A DNA stretch of 36,701 bases from Chara braunii (lineage: Eukaryota; Streptophyta; Charophyceae; Charales; Characeae), in assembly GCA_003427395.1 (NCBI GenBank), contig BFEA01000255.1, positions 1,525,754 through 1,562,454 on the forward strand. The letters are read 5' to 3'. The notes under the pieces are model-generated. The model searched no databases. It was not told the origin of the DNA and worked only from the letters and a program-made list of their open reading frames with translations. Positions 8,435 through 17,900 of the stretch are shown here, one piece after another. The translations under genes and the position numbers were made by a program. How positions within the stretch are numbered: position 1 is the first letter of the stretch; each line of letters starts with the position of its first letter.

Positions 8435-10221
8435 GATACGTCCTTCATAGCCACCATCAGGAAGTGGGCAAGGTCGTGGATGCCGCCAATGGTAGTTGGG
8501 CGAGGTTCAGGGACATGATGCAGAGAAAGTATAGGTTGGGGGATGGCTTGCTAACCATGGCGGATTTGGAGGCAATGAACAAGGATGACTTTTCCACGAT
8601 TGGGGCGTTTGTGCACGAGTTTAAAAGGAAGGCGCGGAAGGTGCACGGGATCTCCGAAGAAACGCAGTGTGCCATATTTTTGGGTCTGCTTACTGGCTCG
8701 GAGGCCTCAGAGCTGACGGGTCACGGAGGGGGAAATGAGAAACTCACCTGGGCCACTATCGACAAAGGGGTGGAAGAGGGGAACCTGGACCAGGTGGAGC
8801 AGCACCAGGTGCGGCTGCAAAGGCACAAGAGAAAGGAAAGGGACGCCACCGCGTCCGGGACCCCAGGGGTGAAGAGGATCGTCACGGATGTATTGGCAGC
8901 GCTGGGGTATGATAATGAGGCGGAAGTGCAAAAGAGGGAAGTGACCGTGGGCCAAGGCCGGGCATCGGGGGCAGTGGAGGAGGAGGCTAGGCGCGAGGGC
9001 TATAGCGGAGAAAAGACGGGCTCCCAGATCCTAACCAAGGCCCAGAGGAAGCAGCGGAATTTACAAGTGGGGGGTCAAGGATCTGGAAAAGGGCAGGTCC
9101 CGCAAGCGATTGTTGCGCCGCCACCTGCTGCCACGACAACGTCAGCGACGGCCGGGCCGTCGTGTATGGGGCCGCCGCCGGCTTGTGGGCATTGGGTGCC
9201 GCATTGTCAACCTACGTCCTGGCCCAGTTGTAATCACTGCGCCTCGTGCGGGGGTAGTCAGACTCAGCCCGGGCAAATGGTCCCTTATGAGGGCCTAGCG
9301 GCAAGTATGGGGCCCCCGACCTACCCTGCGGCCCAGGGTCAGTTTGTGGCCCAACCACCTCCCTCCCAACAGGCCTCGCAGGTCAGTGTGGCCGGTGGAG
9401 GAAACCAAGGACAAGGCGGACAAGGCGAACAAGGCAATGGAGGCCGAGGTCAAGGGGGCCGAGGAGGTGGCGGTCGAGGCCGAGGAGGAAATGGTGGGGG
9501 TCGCGGGGGTGGTTGGAATAGTCAGGGGGGTCAGAACCAAGGTGGCCGAGGTGGCCAAGAGGGGGGCCAAGGGTATGGGAGGCCCCGCTTTGACTGGCGA
9601 AACGCCACCTGCTGGCATTGTAGCGAGGTGGGCCACACTATACGGTTCTGCCAACGGCGGCGAGATGATGAGTTGACAGGCCTAATTTCCTCTTGTATGG
9701 ACGGGGATATATACGATAAGTGGGGAGAGCATATCGACCCTAGGACCCCGGGAGGAATCAGGCAAGAGGCTCTCCGGCGAGCAGCAGCGGGGCCCACAGC
9801 ATCCCCGACAATGTTTAGGATGTGGCAAGAGAAGGAAGAGCCGACCGTAAGGGTCGAGGAGATTGTAGGGGATAGTGAGGAGGTCACTCAGCGACTAAGG
9901 GCGGGGACTATAAGAGAGGAGCCAATAGTCGTCGAGTCGGACGAGGAGGGGCGGGAAGGCGAGGAAGAGCCGGCCACACTCCTCCTGGGAAGGATGGAAG
10001 ATCTGCTGGAAAAGGTGGAGAGATACCAGCGGAAGCTGCAAACCCTGTGTGAAGGAGCCCGAGAGTGGGAGGCCAACCTGCCTGAGGTCTTCCTTTATGA
10101 CTCCGGGCCAGAGCCTTCGCCAGGACAACAAGGGTGCCCAAGAGTGGCGACTGTAGGGACGGGCCCTAGGTCAGGTATGACCTATAAACCCCCACGTCGC
10201 ATGGGAGGGTGTTGCAGGTAG
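8401..10221 (+). CDS. gag: Gag polyprotein (capsid and nucleocapsid), main frame
   Basis: The main Gag frame of about 600 codons. It is open from 8401 with no ATG at its front; the upstream start at 8294 is out of frame. Counting residues from the GTG at 8464, residues 10-110 resemble a retrotransposon capsid helical domain (WARFRDMMQRKYRLGD, then FVHEFKRKARKVHGISEE and FLGLLTG). A Pro/Gly/Gln-rich linker follows, then an RGG-type stretch at about 314-375, and one CCHC zinc knuckle, C383-x2-C386-x4-H391-x4-C396 (9610-9651). The C-terminus is acidic with a short coiled coil (MEDLLEKVERYQRKLQ). It stops at TAG 10219-10221, overlapping the protease frame by 13 nt in the -1 frame. Gag packages the RNA in cytoplasmic particles; RGG and CCHC are the RNA-binding parts. 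Confidence 0.85.
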   Translation, partial: YLPQVKLQRVLRYVLHSHHQEVGKVVDAANGSWARFRDMMQRKYRLGDGLLTMADLEAMNKDDFSTIGAFVHEFKRKARKVHGISEETQCAIFLGLLTGSEASELTGHGGGNEKLTWATIDKGVEEGNLDQVEQHQVRLQRHKRKERDATASGTPGVKRIVTDVLAALGYDNEAEVQKREVTVGQGRASGAVEEEARREGYSGEKTGSQILTKAQRKQRNLQVGGQGSGKGQVPQAIVAPPPAATTTSATAGPSCMGPPPACGHWVPHCQPTSWPSCNHCASCGGSQTQPGQMVPYEGLAASMGPPTYPAAQGQFVAQPPPSQQASQVSVAGGGNQGQGGQGEQGNGGRGQGGRGGGGRGRGGNGGGRGGGWNSQGGQNQGGRGGQEGGQGYGRPRFDWRNATCWHCSEVGHTIRFCQRRRDDELTGLISSCMDGDIYDKWGEHIDPRTPGGIRQEALRRAAAGPTASPTMFRMWQEKEEPTVRVEEIVGDSEEVTQRLRAGTIREEPIVVESDEEGREGEEEPATLLLGRMEDLLEKVERYQRKLQTLCEGAREWEANLPEVFLYDSGPEPSPGQQGCPRVATVGTGPRSGMTYKPPRRMGGCCR

Positions 10222-11132
10222 CTCGGACCCGGAGCCAAAATAAGGTTGGGCCTAGTCAAGAGCCCAGTCAGGCGCCCAGTCAGGCACCCCCTCAAAAGGA
10301 GCCGGAGCCTGGACGTAGGAAGGAGGTGGTGGAGGTTCCGGAGGAAGAGGAAGAGGATGACGATGAAGAGGATGAGAGACTCCGACAAGAGGAGGATCAG
10401 CGGGCGGAGCAGAGGGCCAAAAAGAGGGGGGCCCAGAAGGAGGCCGAGCCAGAGCTGCCCAACAGCGTGCCTAAGAGAAAGAAGTACGCGGTCCGGATGG
10501 AGGAAGGCTTTGATGTGGAGCGGATGGTGGACAAACTCCTGGAAGGCCATAATGACTTGATGAACCTAAAGGACATCCTGGCATCGCCAAGGCTCCGTGG
10601 TGAGTTGAAGGGACGACTGTCGCGAAGGCTGGTGCCAAATGTCCATCTGAGTACGGTCCTGCCTAGAGAGGTGGAGTGGACTGAGACAGGGACAAGGATG
10701 GATTGGAAATGTGTGGCGTGCGAGCAGGTGGATTTGGTGATAAGGAACCAGAAGTGTACTGGGATGGTGGACACAGGCGCAGAGATGAACATCATCAGGG
10801 AGAAGGAGGCGGTGATGATAGGCATGGAGATCGACCGCTCGGACCATGGCATGCTGCACGGCGCTAACTGCAAGGCCGCCTTTTGCGACACAGCGTCAAA
10901 TGTGATTATAGAGATTGGGAAGGTGCGAGCCAGGACTTGCTTTTTCGTTATGCCCAATGTCGATCACCCCATCCTTCAAGGGCGGTCGTTCCTATGCCGA
11001 ACGGAAATATTGATCTTCAACAAGCACGACGGAACAATGATCCTGCTCCTGTGCGACCCGGCGTGTGGGAATATGAAGTTATCACCTGCCGGAACACGGG
11101 GCCGGGGAGCGGGAGGAATAGGCCCAATCTAG
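10209..11132 (+). CDS. pol: Pol N-terminus: aspartic protease
   Basis: A 307-codon frame, -1 relative to gag. It begins with a charged low-complexity linker (poly-Glu/Asp around residues 35-60). The protease core is at residues 180-280: MVDTGAEMNII with the catalytic D188-T189-G190 triad, then IEIGKVRARTCFFVMPNVDHP and ILQGRSFL, which correspond to the flap and the ILG-D/R motif of retropepsins. The enzyme would cleave Gag-Pol. After about residue 285 the frame becomes nonsense while Pol-like sequence continues in the next frame, so there is a frameshift at about 11060-11090. The catalytic motif itself looks intact. No ATG is required, because Gag-Pol would be made by frameshift or readthrough. 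Confidence 0.8.
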   Translation: MLQVARTRSQNKVGPSQEPSQAPSQAPPQKEPEPGRRKEVVEVPEEEEEDDDEEDERLRQEEDQRAEQRAKKRGAQKEAEPELPNSVPKRKKYAVRMEEGFDVERMVDKLLEGHNDLMNLKDILASPRLRGELKGRLSRRLVPNVHLSTVLPREVEWTETGTRMDWKCVACEQVDLVIRNQKCTGMVDTGAEMNIIREKEAVMIGMEIDRSDHGMLHGANCKAAFCDTASNVIIEIGKVRARTCFFVMPNVDHPILQGRSFLCRTEILIFNKHDGTMILLLCDPACGNMKLSPAGTRGRGAGGIGPI

Positions 11133-11461
11133 GTTCGTTCGCCTTTGAGGAATCAGAGAACGAGCGGCGACGACTTTGGGAAGTGCCCGAGGAGGAAGAT
11201 AGGGTTGAGGCGCTGACATTGAGCCTCACGGATGTGAATAAGGTCATGGAGGTGGTATCGGCTCATGACATGGCGGATCCGGAGGCCGTTAAGGCATTGA
11301 GGGAACAGGTTTTGGAGAACCCTCAGGTGGGGGAGGTGAAGTTGGTGTATCGGCTTCCGGGAGGGAGGGGAGGCCCTGCGATGGCCCAGGCCCGAGCGAC
11401 AAGTCGGCCTTTTTTAGGGGAGGGCTNAAGAAGGGTTCCCAAAGGCGGTACCAGACCATAG
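11080..11461 (+). pseudogene. pol: Pol linker between protease and RT (frame-shifted)
   Basis: The +2 frame continues Pol from about 11080 (LGSFAFEESENERRRLWEVP, TDVNKVMEVVSAHDMADPEA, LVYRLPGGRGGPAMAQA) after a frameshift in the protease frame. It runs into another frameshift at about 11400-11425, next to an N at 11427, after which the RT frame (…SQRRYQTIDKKCRPVPV) takes over. It is a connector with no catalytic motif recognised. The part of the open frame before 11060 is a shadow of the protease. Confidence 0.6.
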
Positions 11462-13353
11462 ATAAGAAGTGCCGCCCAGTTCCCGTGCTCGTCGCAGAGG
11501 ATGAGGAAGCCTACTACGAGCGGGAGCGAGGGTTGATACGGCGTATGCGGGAGCATGCGTTGGCCGGGCCGTGCCGTATCAATGACCAGAATGAGGGAAA
11601 GTTGATAATCGGGGACCCCGACTTCCTGTCGCCCCAGGAAAGAGCGTTGATGGTGGGGCTGATGAAGAAAAGGCACCATGCGTATGCATTCAATGACGAT
11701 GAGCGTGGGAGGCTGGATGTGGACAAGATTCCGATGATACGGATCCACACCGTTCTGCACGAGCCATGGAATTTAAGGGGTGCGCGGTACCCCAATCCGG
11801 ACGAGGAAAAGATGGTGGTGGACTACCTGGACGGCAAGATGCGGACGCACGTGGCCAATTATTCCAGTGGGCCGTACACGTCGCCTTGGTTTTGTTTTAT
11901 TAAACCAAATGAGACGCTAAGGTGGGTGCAGGACTTGCAACGGCTAAATGCGGTGACAGTGTGGGACGCGGGAGGATTGCCGAACGCGAACGCATTGTCT
12001 GAATCGTGCGCAGGGAGGCCTATAATCTCGCTTATAGTCCTCTACTCGGGGTATGACCAATTCCCCGTATACCCGCCAGATAGGCCCGTAACGGCAATGC
12101 ACACTCCCAGAGGGCTGACTCATATGAACGTGGCGCCTCAAGGTTGGACGAATGTAGTGGCGATGGTGCAAAGGCATATGATCAGAGCCATGCAGACGGT
12201 CAGCTCACATATCACTCAGCCCTATATCGATGACCTGGCAGTCAAAGGTCCAAAGGAGAAGGAGGAAGACGAAGTGATGCCCGGTGTGCGGCGTTTTGTC
12301 TGGAAGCATGTCCAAGACATCGATCAGGTTCTGGGATTATTGGAGGAACATAACCTGACGGCGAGCGGCCCCAAGTCGAAACATTGTATGAGGGAGACCA
12401 CGATTCAAGGTTTTGTCTATAATGAGAGTGGGCGAAGGCCTGATGTAAAGAAGACACATAAGATTCTTAAGTGGTCGGTGCCCTTCCGCTCGATAACAGA
12501 TGTGAGGAGCTTCCTTGGGACGTGCGGATTCTGGAGGAGCTTCGTGAAGGACTTTGCCACGAAGACGGAGCATTTAAGGAAGTTGGTGCGCCAGGATCAA
12601 GAATGGGTCTGGGGCGAAGACCAGGAAGAGGCGGTCGGTAGGATGAAGGGAGAGTTTAAGGAAGGAGGCTTGGTATTGGGAGCGCCAAACTATGAGGCCA
12701 CGGAGGAAAGACCATTCGTCATTGAGACGGACGCTGGGCCAACTGCCTTAGGAGGTGTCCTGATTCAGGCAGACACTGAGGGGAAGGAGAAGCCGCTAAG
12801 ATTCGAAAGTCGTACCCTTAATACAACTGAGAGGAACTACTCTCAGTTCAAGAAGGAGACGCTGGCGGTACTCCATTGCCTAAGGACCTTCCGTAACTAT
12901 GTTTTTGGCAGGAGGCTCATCTTGAGGGTGGACCCTACTGCACTGGCATGTTCCCTAAAGAATTATACTTCATCTGACCCAACCGTCGCAAGATGGTTGA
13001 CCTACATTTGGATGTTTAATTTCAAGTTGGAAAGGATCCCCCGGAATAAGAACAGGGCAGATGGGTTAAGCCGCATCAACTGGGACGGATCGGACGAGGA
13101 ATCGATAGAAGACACGCCGCCAGTTGATGGGTTTCTGGATCAAGAGGAGGACATCCGCCTGCACATAAATGAATGGTCCCTGCGAGTGCCTAGTTGCGTC
13201 AGTCACCCCATATGGCTGGCACCAAAGGGGTACGAACAGAAGGAAGAGTTAGTCCTCAAGCCCTTTCAGGAGAAGGATCCGTGGGGAAGTAAGGATGTTG
13301 GTTGGATGATGAAGTTGGCGTTGGCAGGTACGCACAGTCTGGTGAGGAAGTGA
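11422..13353 (+). CDS. pol: Reverse transcriptase and RNase H, catalytically damaged
   Basis: An open frame of more than 620 codons (residues counted from the GTG at 11485). RT: LRWVQDLQRLNAVTV at about 150, motif A SLIVLYSGYDQFPVYPPDRP, APQGWTN, and the motif C box Y247-I-D-D250 (12223-12234). In motif A the family has Asp where this copy has Val185 (GTC 12037-12039), a one-base change that removes a metal-binding catalytic residue. RNase H: ETDAGPTALGGVL (D416), FKKETLAVLHCL (E458), RVDPTALA (D483) and NKNRADGLSR. The frame ends in nonsense (KLALAGTHSLVRK) while Pol continues in another frame from about 13310-13350. It would copy element RNA to cDNA in the particle, but this copy should be inactive. 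Confidence 0.88.
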   Translation, partial: GXKKGSQRRYQTIDKKCRPVPVLVAEDEEAYYERERGLIRRMREHALAGPCRINDQNEGKLIIGDPDFLSPQERALMVGLMKKRHHAYAFNDDERGRLDVDKIPMIRIHTVLHEPWNLRGARYPNPDEEKMVVDYLDGKMRTHVANYSSGPYTSPWFCFIKPNETLRWVQDLQRLNAVTVWDAGGLPNANALSESCAGRPIISLIVLYSGYDQFPVYPPDRPVTAMHTPRGLTHMNVAPQGWTNVVAMVQRHMIRAMQTVSSHITQPYIDDLAVKGPKEKEEDEVMPGVRRFVWKHVQDIDQVLGLLEEHNLTASGPKSKHCMRETTIQGFVYNESGRRPDVKKTHKILKWSVPFRSITDVRSFLGTCGFWRSFVKDFATKTEHLRKLVRQDQEWVWGEDQEEAVGRMKGEFKEGGLVLGAPNYEATEERPFVIETDAGPTALGGVLIQADTEGKEKPLRFESRTLNTTERNYSQFKKETLAVLHCLRTFRNYVFGRRLILRVDPTALACSLKNYTSSDPTVARWLTYIWMFNFKLERIPRNKNRADGLSRINWDGSDEESIEDTPPVDGFLDQEEDIRLHINEWSLRVPSCVSHPIWLAPKGYEQKEELVLKPFQEKDPWGSKDVGWMMKLALAGTHSLVRK

Positions 13354-14434
13354 GGACAATAGAGGAAGGCCCCACTCAAGTAGAGGAACATGAGCAGCTA
13401 ATGGGAGGGATGTACCTGCTCACCAGTATGCTCCTGCAAGGAGACTTCGGCCGGAATGGCTCGTTCAGTCATGAGGAAAGTGAGATTTTAGTCCTTGAAA
13501 GTCAGGACGACGAATTCGAGGAAGGAGAGATCAAGGAGGCGTTTCGAGCGGAGGAGTATGATGAGATCTACCGGGAATTGGGGTTGCTCCTATCATGTGA
13601 GATGAGGGATAGAGATGCAAGTGCCAAGGCACAGAAGATGAGGCACCTCTATGTGGTAAGAGACGGCCACTTGTTTATAAAGCGGCAGGTCGGGAACCCC
13701 AAGAGGATCGTATGTGGGAGAAACCGGCAAACTGATATCATAGCAGCCCTACACGATGGTATAGCAGGAGGGAACAGAGGAATAAGTGCCGCATGTGCGA
13801 AGATAAGTGAGCTCTACCATTGGGAGGGGATGCAGATGATGGTTATCAAATACTACCGGTTCTGTATACCTTGCCAAGAAAGGTCAGCGCAAAGGCCTGG
13901 GGAGCCCCTACACCCAAGGTGGAAAGGGAAGTGGGTGCGGTTGTACACTTGGACCTGTTATTCATGCCAGCAGGGGAGAATGTGTATAACTACGTCTTCG
14001 ATGCACGGGATAACCTTACTGGGTTTGTGGACGGCCGAGCTATCCGGACGAAGACTGGCCCGGTTCTGGCGAACTGCATCGAGGAGTATTACTTGTGATA
14101 CCCTTTTGTCAGGGAGTTCGTGATGGATCGAGGATCAGAGTTTACCTGCAATGAGGTGAGGACGTTACTTGCAGGGTATGGCGTAGTGGTCAACTATACT
14201 ACGGCCGCGCACCCTCAAGCGAACGCTCCTGTGAAGAGGGGGCACAGTACCATCACGAATCTCCTGGCTAAGTGGACCGAGGGCAAGCCTGGTCAGTGGC
14301 CAAAGTTTCTACGAGCAGCTTTCTTCGTGGAGAATGTTACTGTAAAGAGGACTAGCAAGTACGCGCCAGCCACACTATGGTATGGGAGGCACGCCACCTT
14401 TCCCATAGAAAGTTTTATAAAGACTTGGAAGTAA
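13330..14434 (+). pseudogene. pol: Integrase: zinc-binding and DDE core, several lesions
   Basis: The frame from about 13330 leads into the integrase N-terminal zinc domain at 13740-13890 (ALHDGIAGGNRGI…LYHWEGM…FCIPCQERS). It is an HHCC domain in which the second His is Asn (GGNRG where GGHRG/GHxG is expected). A frameshift at about 13915-13930 moves the DDE core to the frame with HLDLLFMPAGENVYNYVFDA (first Asp). A TGA at 14096-14098 interrupts it. MDRGSEFTCNE (second Asp, 14122-14154) follows, then NAPVKRGHST, where the expected catalytic Glu is Lys. The frame ends at TAA 14432-14434 after another frameshift near 14420. The enzyme would join cDNA to the host chromosome; three independent lesions make this copy dead. 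Confidence 0.85.
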
Positions 14435-14787
14435 ACCTGTCCTTCGAAGAACTGCTCGATATTCGGGCGCCGCAAGTGGGGGCGGCCGAGGAAAGATTGC
14501 GAGAGGCCGCCGGTCAGGTAGAGAGGAGCCGCATGGAAGACAAGATGAGGTGGGACCAGATGGCGCGAGTAAGGAAGGAGTCGTTGGCAGTAGGGGACGT
14601 CGTGTTACTGTATGACTCCTCTCTGGAGAAGCAATGGTCGAGAAAGCTCGACAAGAGATGGATGGGCCCCTATAGAATTTTGCGATGTGGGGAATTTGGG
14701 GCCTATTAGATCGAGGAGTTGGACGGGACAGGCTGGCAGGATTCGGTATCAGGGACCAGGCTGAAGAAGTTCGTGGCCAGGAAATAG
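14420..14787 (+). pseudogene. pol: Integrase C-terminal region
   Basis: Integrase continues after the frameshift with LSFEELLDIRAPQVGAAEER, then a helical stretch, then VGDVVLLYDSSLEKQWSRKL and RWMGPYRILRCGEFGAY. The latter is a GPY/F-type C-terminal DNA-binding module. A TAG at 14707-14709 interrupts it, and the same frame then reads IEELDGTGWQDSVSGTRLKK to FVARK and a TAG at 14785-14787, which is the natural end of Pol. No chromodomain is visible after it. Confidence 0.75.
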
Positions 14788-14977
14788 CTAAAGAATCTTA
14801 CATCCTGTAGAATGGACTAGTCCTTGAGGTGTTGCATGTTATGGTTAAGGCAGGTGAGGGAGTAGGAAAAGGTATGTATGTTATCATAAAAACTCGATGA
14901 ATCGAGGGCTAACCTTGTTGTGTGCCTGCTTACTTTTCTCTCGCCTGTTGTGCAGGTCTGACTTTTCGAAGACAGCC
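14788..14977 (+). other. Pol to ORF2 spacer with possible intron signals
   Basis: 190 bp without an open frame. AAGGCAG/GTGAGG near 14852 resembles a splice donor. A pyrimidine-rich tract ending TGTTGTGCAG/G near 14955 resembles an acceptor, 22 nt before the ORF2 ATG. Downstream genes of LTR elements are often expressed from spliced RNA, so the signals may matter, but the acceptor could equally serve a donor near the 5' LTR. Inference only. Confidence 0.3.
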
Positions 14978-17900
14978 ATGCAGAGAGGCGGGAGGGGCGC
15001 GCGGCCACGATAGAGGCCTCAGGGAGCATAAGGGGGGGATGACTCGCGCAGACCATCTGAGAGAGAGTCTACGTCTGTCTTTGATGATGATAACATAAAG
15101 CTCTTTTTGGACTCCTACCAGGCACATACGGCAAAGGGGGGTTGGTCTACCTTGGAGAGGATACGACACCTGAGAGGAGTTGGGCGTTTTGAGGAGCCTA
15201 TTGCGCACATCCTGGAGGAGGTTTTGACCTGGCAGGATGTGGAGGCGAGGATGCAGATGCTGAGGGCTTCGCCGTTGGGACCGGATGGGTTGCCTATCCG
15301 ATTGGAGGAAGGCAATGCGGAGGAGTTCATCCCGGCCTATTAGCAGTATATGCGCGACCAGGGGACTGAGCAGGAGGAGTGGATGCAGATGCTGCCCCTC
15401 TGGACGCGGAGGGCGGAGAGGTCGTTGGCGGAGAAGATCCGGGACAGGGCACACGACTGGGAGGACTGCCAGGCCCAGTTAAGACAGGCATTTCGACGAC
15501 TGGAGCCCGAGAGACCAGAGCCTAGGGTGGAAAGACGACAGAGGAGTAAGAGGCCACGGGGCCCAAAAGCGAGAGGGGCCGCTACGACCAGAGGGGGCCG
15601 AAAGGCCTTGACACAGCGAGATGGGTCAGCAGAGGCCGCCCAGGCGGTGGAGCCAGTTCAAGCCGCAGGGCCAGCTCAGGCGGCGGAGCTACCCCCTACC
15701 TATGGACTCGAGCAGGTGGAGTTTCGCCGAATCACGGGCAGTGATCTACGGGGCCCGTCGCCGATGTTACCAGAGGGGGGGGAGGCGGTGTCGTTGAGGA
15801 CGCCGCTCGACAGGTTGGAGGCTCATCTCGACGCGTCCCAGTGGGGGGCGTCACAGCAGGAAGCGGACCAGAGCGGACCGGCACGGTATGAGCCAGTAGA
15901 GGATGAGCCAGAGGAGGAGCCACCTGAGCCGGGGCCTGAGGCAGGGTCTCGCGAACCCGAGGAGCCGCAGACTCAGGGGGTTATCACTGTTGGGGATGAT
16001 ACCCCTCCTCCTGCCCCGATTTCGGAACAGGCACGGCAGTATTGGCCTGAAGGAACTCCTGAGTCGGACAGCGAGGAAATGTTGGGGCCTCCATCGAAAA
16101 CTACTATGCCACCTCCGACGCAGGCGGAGCCAGAGGAGGGCGAGAGAGCGAGGACACCTACTACTATGGTACCACATCTAACTGAGCCTACAGGTGAACG
16201 CATGGATGTGGAGGTGCCGACCTCCGGGGAGCCTCCGCCAAGGCCGCCACCCACAGAGGAGGAGACGAGTGAGAGAGACCCACTACGAGAGACCCATGAG
16301 ATGCGGGCAAGGAGGCCATCAGGGGAGATGAAAGAAGAAAAGCGCACGAGGGTGCAGGTACGCCTCGAGGAGTTATACCAGGAAAAGCTCAGGATGGAGG
16401 CCACAGGAGAAGCCCCAAAGCCGCCAATCAACAGAAAAATTTCCCAGAATTAAATAATTATTCTAGAGTAAAATTACATTTTAAATTTCACATTTTTATT
16501 CCATCTTAAAAAATATAATTCCAATTTTAAAATTTTTCGTCTTACTTGAAAACTTTCCTTCCAAGAATGGGGTATCCCTTCTTATTTGAACTGCATGCTA
16601 AAGATGGAATGGAAGTCTGGATGAGTTCATGAAAAATTTTAATTGGACTGTTGTTCTGAGTAAGGATTTTCAGTCATAAATAGGTTAATCCAATCTAAAT
16701 TAGACGATATTTGTTGTAATAGAATGAAAGTCTAATTAAAACATTTCATAAACTCGTCCAGACTTTCATTCCATCTTGAACAAATAGATGTAGTTGGAAG
16801 GGAAAGCTCATATTTAGATGGGAACTTATCAAATTAAATTGAAAATTTTAGAATTGGACAAACATTAGAATTATAATTTATAAATATGAAGGATTTTTGT
16901 TTTATGAAATGTTTTTCAACTTTCATTTCTCATGGGAATTTTTCTGTTGATTGACCCTCCGACGAGCGAGCAAAGGATTAGCGAGGCTCAGGCCAGGTAT
17001 GAGGGCGAGAGGGATGCTGCTCGCCTGAGGTCACGAGAGGCAAGACAGGGGAATGCGAGGGTGGGCGAGGCACGGGAGACAGAGGACTTGGGATTTCCAG
17101 CCACCAGGATGGAGATTAAGTGTACAAACAGGAGGATAGGTGAGGTGGCGATCTCATCCTTCCAGCGGTACTCCATGCTCAGCGATGAGTTGGCGGCCTC
17201 GAGGTTAGAAGTGGGACAGTTGTCCACCCAGTTGACGGAAGAGAGGGCAGAGAACCAAGCGTGGAGGTCCCGCATGGAAGCCAAGGAGGCGGAGTGGGAG
17301 AAGAGGCTCCAAGACATGGCGGCAATGGTAGAGAGGCTATCGTCCACTGAGGTGGTCGAGTGGACGGAGCAGAGCCGGTATGGTATCCAGGGAAAGGAGG
17401 TACAGGGGCTCTTTGGCCAGGAAGGAACGACAGAGACGGCACAGCAAGAAGGAATGGGAAAGGTATTCCTGGACCCAACAGAGGCGGCGGCAAGGCGGGA
17501 GGCCGAGGAGAGGAGGTTCAGCTTCAGGACTCCCACGGANTTGGCCTTGCAACAGGCCACCGCTATGACGATTGAGGCTCTTGGGGACGATCCGGCGCAN
17601 AGANCCTAACCTCAAGTGGCGGAGGGGGGNCCCACAGAGGAGTCCCCTACGATCCTTTTGGAGGTGCGGGAGGGTGCCCTTACTGGAACAGCAGCATCCA
17701 CTGAGCTGGAGGTAATGGGGGGAGAGGCGTCTCGACTGGACGAGTTGGTGGCAGCCATGGAGCTGGACATGCCGTCAGGAGGGCCTCAGAGGCAGGAGAC
17801 CCCGGAGTGAGTGCCAGAGATAGGGGAGTTGAGGACGCAGTTGGGCTCTTAGGCTACTGAAGCTGACTCAGGAGAGCACATCTCAGAGCAGCAGCAGGAA

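Noticed and set aside
10180-10221. Programmed -1 frameshift site at the gag/pro overlap
   Set aside because: The frames overlap by 13 nt in the -1 direction, but no slippery heptamer is in the correct phase (AAACCCCC is out of phase), and pol is full of ordinary frameshift mutations.
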